Assembly (NCBI RefSeq): GCF_000507845.1
Contig: NZ_KI669454.1
Span: 1,342,746-1,406,745, forward strand
Reading direction: 5' to 3'
DNA from: Helicobacter macacae MIT 99-5501
Lineage (GTDB): Bacteria; Campylobacterota; Campylobacteria; Campylobacterales; Helicobacteraceae
Length of the DNA stretch: 64,000 bases
How positions within the stretch are numbered: position 1 is the stretch's first letter; each line of letters starts with the position of its first letter. Below are positions 59,021-64,000 of the stretch, piece by piece. A program made the translations under genes and the position numbers. The notes below the pieces were generated by a model that saw only the letters and a list, made by a program, of their open reading frames with translations, was not told the origin of the DNA and ran no database searches.

Positions 59021-59073
59021 TTTGCTATCCTTTTACCTAATTTTATATCTGTCATTTTTGTATTGTGATTCTA

Positions 59074-59610
59074 CTATTTTTTAGCAGTTTTGCCCGCTTT
59101 ACGGATAATAGTTTCATCAATATACTTAATCCCTTTGCCCTTGTATGGCTCTGGCGGGCGAAATTCGCGAATTTCTGCAGCTATCTGTCCGATTTGCTGT
59201 TTGTCGCTACCTTTGATGATGAGCTGATTTTTATCCACACTCATTTCCACACCATCAGGAATAGGATACTTTATGGGGTGAGAAAAACCAAGAGCAAGTT
59301 CCAATGTTTTACCAGCCACAGAAGCCTTGTATCCCACACCATTTATCTCTAGCGTCTTGCTAAAACCACTTGTAAGCCCTAGCACAATATTGTTTGCCAA
59401 AGCCCTATAAGTGCCCCAAAACGCCCGAGACTGTGGAGTAGAATCCACCGCGCTAAAAGTCAGCTCTTTGTTTTGCAAATCAATTTTTACTCGCCCGTGA
59501 GTCTCTAGCTCTTTACTTGCTTTTGCGCCTTTAAATACAATCCTACTCCCTTCTACACTTGCTTGAATAGAATCTGGGATAGATATAGGTCGCTTTCCAA
59601 CTCTTGACAT
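59074..59610 (-). CDS. rplF: 50S ribosomal protein L6
   Basis: 178-residue protein near the factor-binding site. [16 protein letters not shown] fixes the start at 59610 with aaggag 7 bases upstream; the open frame extends 31 codons further into rpsH but is not part of L6. The C-terminal [13 protein letters not shown] block is normal. Confidence 0.97.
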   Translation of the reverse strand: MSRVGKRPISIPDSIQASVEGSRIVFKGAKASKELETHGRVKIDLQNKELTFSAVDSTPQSRAFWGTYRALANNIVLGLTSGFSKTLEINGVGYKASVAGKTLELALGFSHPIKYPIPDGVEMSVDKNQLIIKGSDKQQIGQIAAEIREFRPPEPYKGKGIKYIDETIIRKAGKTAKK

Positions 59611-59647
59611 AATCGTTCTCCTTATGCTAACTATAACTTTATCAAAA

Positions 59648-60043
59648 TTACCAAATGCTACAAAGTGCCTCACCACCAACATTTTGTCGATGAGCCTCAT
59701 CATTTGAAATCACACCTTTACTCGTGCTAACCACAATCACACCATAGCCATTTTTAAATCGCTTTAATTCATTATGTCCTTTGTATACACGGCGTCCGGG
59801 CTTGCTTATGCGCTTAATTTCATTTATTACAGACTTGCCTCGCTCATCATAAGCAAGCTGGACAAGGATAGACTGCTTTCCGTCTTTATCGTTTATGCTA
59901 TACCCCTTGACAAATCCTCTTGATTTAAACACCTCAAGTATAGAAACGACAATCTTTGCATAGTATAGTGTTGTGGATTCTAGTCGCCTCATTGATGCGT
60001 TGCGTATTCTTGTTATAGAGTCTGCAATAATATCATTTACCAT
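59648..60043 (-). CDS. rpsH: 30S ribosomal protein S8
   Basis: 131-residue assembly protein binding helix 21 of 16S r[25 protein letters not shown] and the C-terminal [22 protein letters not shown] are standard. In other bacteria S8 represses the spc operon. Confidence 0.98.
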   Translation of the reverse strand: MVNDIIADSITRIRNASMRRLESTTLYYAKIVVSILEVFKSRGFVKGYSINDKDGKQSILVQLAYDERGKSVINEIKRISKPGRRVYKGHNELKRFKNGYGVIVVSTSKGVISNDEAHRQNVGGEALCSIW

Positions 60044-60054
60044 TTTTACACTCC

Positions 60055-60240
60055 TTACCAGCTAGATTTTCGCAATCCGGGAATCAACCCCTCATTGCCC
60101 ATCTTTCGCAAGCACACCCTGCAAAGCCCAAAATCCCTATATACAGAGTGAGGTCGCCCACATACTTTGCATCGTGTATAAGCCCTCACACCAAACTTAG
60201 CCTTTCGTTTTGTTTTTGCAATCATTGATTTTTTTGCCAT
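60055..60240 (-). CDS. rpsN: 30S ribosomal protein S14, zinc-binding (type Z)
   Basis: 61-residue form with C-X2-C-X12-C-X2-C ([20 protein letters not shown]). [17 protein letters not shown] fixes the start at 60240; the open frame runs 10 codons upstream into rplE. The rplE stop lies 1 base upstream. Confidence 0.97.
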   Translation of the reverse strand: MAKKSMIAKTKRKAKFGVRAYTRCKVCGRPHSVYRDFGLCRVCLRKMGNEGLIPGLRKSSW

Positions 60241-60241
60241 T

Positions 60242-60787
60242 TTACCGTCCTTTTGAGAAAGGCATACCAAATAGCTCTAGTAGCTTGTATGCCTCTTTGT
60301 CATCTTGTGTTGAAGTGATTATGTTGATATTCATACCGTGCGTTACCATAATATCATCATAAACAACTTCAGGAAACATAAGCTGTTCATTTAGTCCGAA
60401 GCTATAATTTCCACGCCCATCAAAGCCATTTCTTGGCACACCTCTAAAGTCTTTCACGCGTGGCAAAGAAATCACAATGAGTTTTTCTAGAAAATTATAC
60501 ATTTGATTCCCGCGAAGTGTTACTTTCACACCCACAGGCATACCTTCTCTTGTCTTAAAGCTAGAAACGGATTTTTTTGCCTTGGTAATAATCGCTTTTT
60601 GTCCAGCTATGATTGAGATAGTATCCGCAATGTTTTGCATAATCTTGGAATCTTTTGAGTAATCCCCTGCACCAACACTGATGACAATTTTCTCCAATTT
60701 TGGCAACAGCATAGGATTAGTAATATCTAATTCCTTCTTAAGTTGTTCTTTTATTTCTTGGTTATACTTTGTTTTGAGTGCAAACAT
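60242..60787 (-). CDS. rplE: 50S ribosomal protein L5
   Basis: 181-residue 5S rRNA-binding protein that also contacts S13 and the P-site t[45 protein letters not shown] and [20 protein letters not shown] are clear. It starts 3 bases after rplX. Confidence 0.98.
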   Translation of the reverse strand: MFALKTKYNQEIKEQLKKELDITNPMLLPKLEKIVISVGAGDYSKDSKIMQNIADTISIIAGQKAIITKAKKSVSSFKTREGMPVGVKVTLRGNQMYNFLEKLIVISLPRVKDFRGVPRNGFDGRGNYSFGLNEQLMFPEVVYDDIMVTHGMNINIITSTQDDKEAYKLLELFGMPFSKGR

Positions 60788-60790
60788 TGA

Positions 60791-61021
60791 TTATTCTCCC
60801 TCTTTTTTGACATTGGAAATGTGCATAGGCATTTCCTTGTTTATAAAACCACCTTTTTGATTCTCATCATTTGGCTTGATAGCTTTTTTAGCAAGTTTGC
60901 AACCCTCTACAAGCACTTGAGCGCGTTTAGGATATACTGCAAGCACCTTGCCTACCCGCCCCTTATCATCGCCAGCGACAATCTTTACCATATCGCCTTT
61001 TTTGATTTTATACTTTATCAT
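60791..61021 (-). CDS. rplX: 50S ribosomal protein L24
   Basis: 76-residue assembly initiator with a KOW motif ([19 protein letters not shown]). It lacks the longer C-terminal half of many L24 proteins, as in other epsilonproteobacteria. It follows rplN by 32 bases. Confidence 0.97.
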   Translation of the reverse strand: MIKYKIKKGDMVKIVAGDDKGRVGKVLAVYPKRAQVLVEGCKLAKKAIKPNDENQKGGFINKEMPMHISNVKKEGE

Positions 61022-61053
61022 TTTTTGCTCTCCTAATCTTTCTTAAACACTTT

Positions 61054-61422
61054 TTATAGCACCTCTGGTGCTAGCGACACTATTTTCATAAAATTTGCAT
61101 ATCGCACTTCTCGGCTTACAGGACCAAAGATTCTCGTGCCGATTGGTTCTTTTTTGTTGTCCAAAATCACGGCAGCATTATCATCAAATCTCACTAGCGA
61201 ACCATTTTGTCTATGAATCTCTTTTTTTGTTCTTACTACGACCGCCTTGACAACTTGAGCTTTTTTCACCTTACCATTTGGGATAGCCTTTTTTACAGAA
61301 GCTACAATCACATCACCCACGCTAGCATACCTTTTGTGGCTTCCGCCTAACACCTTGATACACATAATCTCTTTTGCGCCACTATTATCAGCGACATTTA
61401 GCCTAGTAAAACTCTGTATCAT
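61054..61422 (-). CDS. rplN: 50S ribosomal protein L14
   Basis: 122-residue protein at the subunit interface. [28 protein letters not shown] and [11 protein letters not shown] are standard. It follows rpsQ by 32 bases. Confidence 0.98.
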   Translation of the reverse strand: MIQSFTRLNVADNSGAKEIMCIKVLGGSHKRYASVGDVIVASVKKAIPNGKVKKAQVVKAVVVRTKKEIHRQNGSLVRFDDNAAVILDNKKEPIGTRIFGPVSREVRYANFMKIVSLAPEVL

Positions 61423-61454
61423 ATTTTTCTCCTGTTCTTTTCTGTAAAGTCCAA

Positions 61455-61721
61455 CTACACGCCAACTTGAACTATCTCTTTAAGATTGAAAGACTTTGTT
61501 TTAGAAATAGGCTTGCACTCTATCGCAGAGATGACATCCCCCACCTTGACTTGATTTTTCTCATCGTGAATAGTGTATTTTTTAAATCGCTTAACGATTT
61601 TGCGATACTTTGGATGCACCACCTTTCTTTCAACCAAAATCACAGCACTCTTATCGCCAGCTTTAGAGACTACTTTACCCTGTATAAGTCGCTTATGCGG
61701 TTGCTTTTGCGTATCACTCAT
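61455..61721 (-). CDS. rpsQ: 30S ribosomal protein S17
   Basis: 88-residue OB-fold protein binding 16S rRNA near the body. [29 protein letters not shown] is typical. It starts 3 bases after the rpmC stop. Confidence 0.97.
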   Translation of the reverse strand: MSDTQKQPHKRLIQGKVVSKAGDKSAVILVERKVVHPKYRKIVKRFKKYTIHDEKNQVKVGDVISAIECKPISKTKSFNLKEIVQVGV

Positions 61722-61724
61722 TTC

Positions 61725-61913
61725 TTAGTCCTTTTTAGCAGATATTGCCGTATTTATCCTAGCAATATCCTTACGAACAGAAGAAATCTTGCTAGTATTT
61801 GTTAGTTGCATTGTTTTAAGCTGTAAGCGAAGCTCAAAAAGTTCATTTTTTTTGTCTTTCAGCATTTTTTGTAACTCGTTTTTTTCTTTATCTTTTATTT
61901 CAGTAAATTTCAT
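61725..61913 (-). CDS. rpmC: 50S ribosomal protein L29
   Basis: 62-residue helical protein near the tunnel exit. [18 protein letters not shown] marks the start at 61913 (gaggg upstream); a GTG at 61925 is less likely. The start overlaps the rplP stop by 14 bases. Confidence 0.95.
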   Translation of the reverse strand: MKFTEIKDKEKNELQKMLKDKKNELFELRLQLKTMQLTNTSKISSVRKDIARINTAISAKKD

Positions 61914-62325
61914 TTTCACCCTCACTTGTGATGATTTTTGTCCTAAAAGGGAGTTTGCTTTGTGCTAGCATAAGAGCTTCTCTTGCCATTTGCTCTTCCA
62001 CGCCCGTGATTTCATAGATGATTCTACCCGGTTTAATATTCATAACCCATTTTTCCACAGCTCCCTTACCTTTCCCCATCCTCACTTCTAGAGGTTTAGC
62101 AGTAAGTGGCTTATCGGGAAAAACACGAATCCATACCTTACCAGTGCGCTTGATATGCCTCGTGAGAGCAATTCTTGCAGCCTCAATCTGTCTAGAATCA
62201 ATGCGTCCAAGCTCCAATGCCTTAATACCTATGTTTCCATAGGCTAAACTTGAGCCACGCATCGCTTTTCCACGATTGCGACCTTTCATCTGCTTGCGAT
62301 ATTTTGTTTTCTTTGGCATCAACAT
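61900..62325 (-). CDS. rplP: 50S ribosomal protein L16
   Basis: 141-residue protein organising the A-site tRNA region. [21 protein letters not shown] and [24 protein letters not shown] are standard. The first ATG overlaps the rpsC stop as TAATG, with agggag upstream, so translation is probably coupled. Confidence 0.97.
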   Translation of the reverse strand: MLMPKKTKYRKQMKGRNRGKAMRGSSLAYGNIGIKALELGRIDSRQIEAARIALTRHIKRTGKVWIRVFPDKPLTAKPLEVRMGKGKGAVEKWVMNIKPGRIIYEITGVEEQMAREALMLAQSKLPFRTKIITSEGENEIY

Positions 62326-63029
62326 TAGCTTTGTCTCCCTCTTCTAGATTTATGACGAGAATCTTCGTAACCGTCCTCTTTACGCTCAGGTTGGATTCCT
62401 TTTTGTAAAATTTCACCTTTGAAAATCCACACTTTCACACCGATGATTCCATAAGTCGTATATGCTTCAGCAAAACCATAATCAATCTTTGCACGAAGCG
62501 TATGCAATGGCACACGACCCTCCATATACCACTCTGTCCGTGCTATTTCAGCACCAGCCAAACGCCCAGAAACTTTGATTTTTACTCCTCTAGCACCAGA
62601 TTTCATTGCGGACTGCATTACCTTTTTCATTGCTCTACGAAACGCTACGCGTTTTTCTAGCTGTGTAGCGACATTTTCGGCAGCAAGTTGAGCATTCGCT
62701 TGAGGACGTTTCACTTCCTTGATATTGATAGATACTTCTTTGCCAATCTCTTTTTTGAGTGCTTCTCGCTTGATTTCTATATCAGCACCTTTTTTACCGA
62801 TGATAAGCCCCGGACGCGCTGCAACAACAGTTACGCGAACTTTGCTAGCTGCACGCTCAATGATGATTTCACTCACTCCTGCATAATATAATTCTTTTTT
62901 TAGAAACTTGCGGATTTTATGGTCCTCTATAATGTTTGCGGGAGTTACTTTAGAGTTTGGAAACCATCGCGAAGTCCAATTTCGATTTATCCCCAGTCGA
63001 AGTCCTATTGGATTAACTTTTTGTCCCAT
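62325..63029 (-). CDS. rpsC: 30S ribosomal protein S3
   Basis: 234-residue mRNA-entry protein. The KH-domain loop is [12 protein letters not shown] (GKKG at 78-81). [16 protein letters not shown] is the usual start. The C-terminal tail is basic. It starts 2 bases after the rplV stop. Confidence 0.98.
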   Translation of the reverse strand: MGQKVNPIGLRLGINRNWTSRWFPNSKVTPANIIEDHKIRKFLKKELYYAGVSEIIIERAASKVRVTVVAARPGLIIGKKGADIEIKREALKKEIGKEVSINIKEVKRPQANAQLAAENVATQLEKRVAFRRAMKKVMQSAMKSGARGVKIKVSGRLAGAEIARTEWYMEGRVPLHTLRAKIDYGFAEAYTTYGIIGVKVWIFKGEILQKGIQPERKEDGYEDSRHKSRRGRQS

Positions 63030-63031
63030 AG

Positions 63032-63637
63032 CTATTTATCCTCATCTTTTTTTGTGGTTTTAGGTTTTGCCGTAGTTTTCGGATTGGTAGTTGAACTAGC
63101 CTTTGTTTCTTTGTTTGTCTTAGTAGCACTTTTCTGAGCCACTTTTTTTTGAGAATCATCTTGCTTTGTTTTTGTGCTACTAGTTTTTGTTTGGTTTGAT
63201 TTATTTACCACCGAAGCGGTTTCATTGGATTCTATCTTTTTTGCAGATTTAACACTTTGAGCTACTTTAGAAACTGCCTTTTTAGAGTTTTTAAAAGAAG
63301 TCTTTAGCGTGTCAATTTCATTCTGATTCATCACTTCCACAAGTATATGAGAAGTTGGTTTGCGAATCGGTGTAGCCCTACCCCTAGCGCGTGGCATAAA
63401 CCTGCGCAAAACAGGACCTGCATCTACTCTGCAAGAATGAACAATAGCACTTTTTGCTTCATATCCACCATTTGCTACGGCTGAAGCAATAACTTTCGCA
63501 ATAACCTTAGCCGCTTTATTAGGAGTAAATTCTAGGCTTGCAAGCGCAATTTCTGCGTTCATTCCCTGCACTTCTCTTGCTACCAAACGAGCTTTTGTGG
63601 GGGACAATCGTATAAATCGTAATAATGCTTTGCTCAT
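63032..63637 (-). CDS. rplV: 50S ribosomal protein L22 with long C-terminal tail
   Basis: Tunnel-lining protein. The core (1-105) is normal and includes the tunnel hairpin [20 protein letters not shown] (74-93). The tail, about residues 106-201, is Lys/Ser/Thr/Ala-rich low complexity, making it far longer than the usual 110-122 residues. The tail should project from the exit side of the ribosome. It follows rpsS by 9 bases. Confidence 0.96.
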   Translation of the reverse strand: MSKALLRFIRLSPTKARLVAREVQGMNAEIALASLEFTPNKAAKVIAKVIASAVANGGYEAKSAIVHSCRVDAGPVLRRFMPRARGRATPIRKPTSHILVEVMNQNEIDTLKTSFKNSKKAVSKVAQSVKSAKKIESNETASVVNKSNQTKTSSTKTKQDDSQKKVAQKSATKTNKETKASSTTNPKTTAKPKTTKKDEDK

Positions 63638-63646
63638 TTTCTACCT

Positions 63647-63928
63647 CTATTTACCAATTTTCTTTTGGACACTGCCCTTGTGCCCCTTAAATGTCCTAGT
63701 AGGCGCAAACTCACCGAGCTTATAACCCACATGATTTTCTGTGATATACACAGGCACAAACGCCCTGCCGTTATGGACATTGAAAGTAAGCCCAATCATA
63801 TCAGGTAAAATTGTGCTTCTGCGCGACCAAGTCTTAATGGGCTTGTTATCTTTTGTTTCCTTGCTTTTAGCCACCTTTTTTGCTAAATGAAAATCTATAA
63901 AAGGACCTTTTCTAATCGACCTTGCCAT
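63647..63928 (-). CDS. rpsS: 30S ribosomal protein S19
   Basis: 93-residue head protein that pairs with S13. [39 protein letters not shown] and [15 protein letters not shown] are standard. It starts 12 bases after the rplB stop. Confidence 0.98.
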   Translation of the reverse strand: MARSIRKGPFIDFHLAKKVAKSKETKDNKPIKTWSRRSTILPDMIGLTFNVHNGRAFVPVYITENHVGYKLGEFAPTRTFKGHKGSVQKKIGK

Positions 63929-63940
63929 TGTTGTTTCCTT

Positions 63941-64000
63941 TAATTATTTTTTCTTTCTTGAAATGATAAGTCTATCGCTCGCCTTTTTCTTGCGAGTTTT
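63941..64000 (-). CDS. rplB: 50S ribosomal protein L2, C-terminal end (runs off window)
   Basis: The last 19 codons, [17 protein letters not shown] followed by two Asn and a stop, match the basic end of L2. The gene order rplB-rpsS supports this. Confidence 0.9.

Overview
The window looks like chromosome from a Helicobacter species, probably of the enterohepatic type. Protein sequences and gene order match Helicobacter throughout. Examples are the cvpA-lysS-glyA-DUF1882-SPOR block divergent from lnt-ABC ATPase, the hemH / thioredoxin-like / ccsBA run, an S10-spc-alpha ribosomal operon in which secY is followed directly by map (no adk), and a class II DAHP synthase. Coding sequence is unusually rich in the codon string gattctag(c), so Asp-Ser-Ser type low-complexity inserts appear inside many housekeeping enzymes. 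The species cannot be fixed from the sequence alone.

Layout. 1-8.4 kb: start of an outer-membrane protein gene, ispA, surE, a small lipoprotein, a DUF721-like gene, a cluster of dispersed palindromic repeats, comM, a lipoprotein with a strange repeated leader, and an orphan adenine methyltransferase. 8.5-18.9 kb: tal, a stand-alone outer-membrane barrel, dnaJ, a YhcC-type radical SAM gene, a second repeat cluster, topA, a one-cysteine bcp, serB and a degenerate TrpC-like gene. 19.1-20.2 kb: tRNA-Met, tRNA-Leu and tRNA-Glu. 20.2-34.6 kb: SPOR protein, DUF1882, glyA, lysS, cvpA, lnt, LolD-like ATPase, uvrA, gatC, a BspA-repeat lipoprotein, DAHP synthase, ribA. 34.7-39 kb: AzlC, an unknown membrane protein and a broken autotransporter. 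39.2-47.5 kb: hemH, thioredoxin lipoprotein, ccsBA, a large AsmA-like protein and a Cys-rich secreted protein. 47.8-52 kb: gyrA and a GT8 glycosyltransferase. 52.3-64 kb: rplQ back to rplB, all on the minus strand, ending at a strong terminator hairpin.

How genes work together. HemH makes haem, the thioredoxin-like lipoprotein probably keeps apocytochrome cysteines reduced, and CcsBA carries haem across the membrane and attaches it to cytochrome c. These three genes form one tightly packed run. Lnt and the LolD-like ATPase serve lipoprotein maturation and sorting, and the window encodes several lipoproteins.

The most interesting signal is a pair of contingency (phase-variable) surface genes. 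The autotransporter (36717-39011, minus) has a CT-dinucleotide tract just before its signal peptide and an A8 tract between passenger and barrel. Both tracts are out of frame in this sequence, so it reads as OFF. The GT8 glycosyltransferase (50636-52064, minus) has a GA-dinucleotide tract inside its catalytic domain, one unit out of frame, plus a 16-base homopolymer placed at its promoter -35 position. Adding or removing the predicted repeat units restores single reading frames of about 763 and 476 codons, so surface protein and surface glycan could each switch at random.
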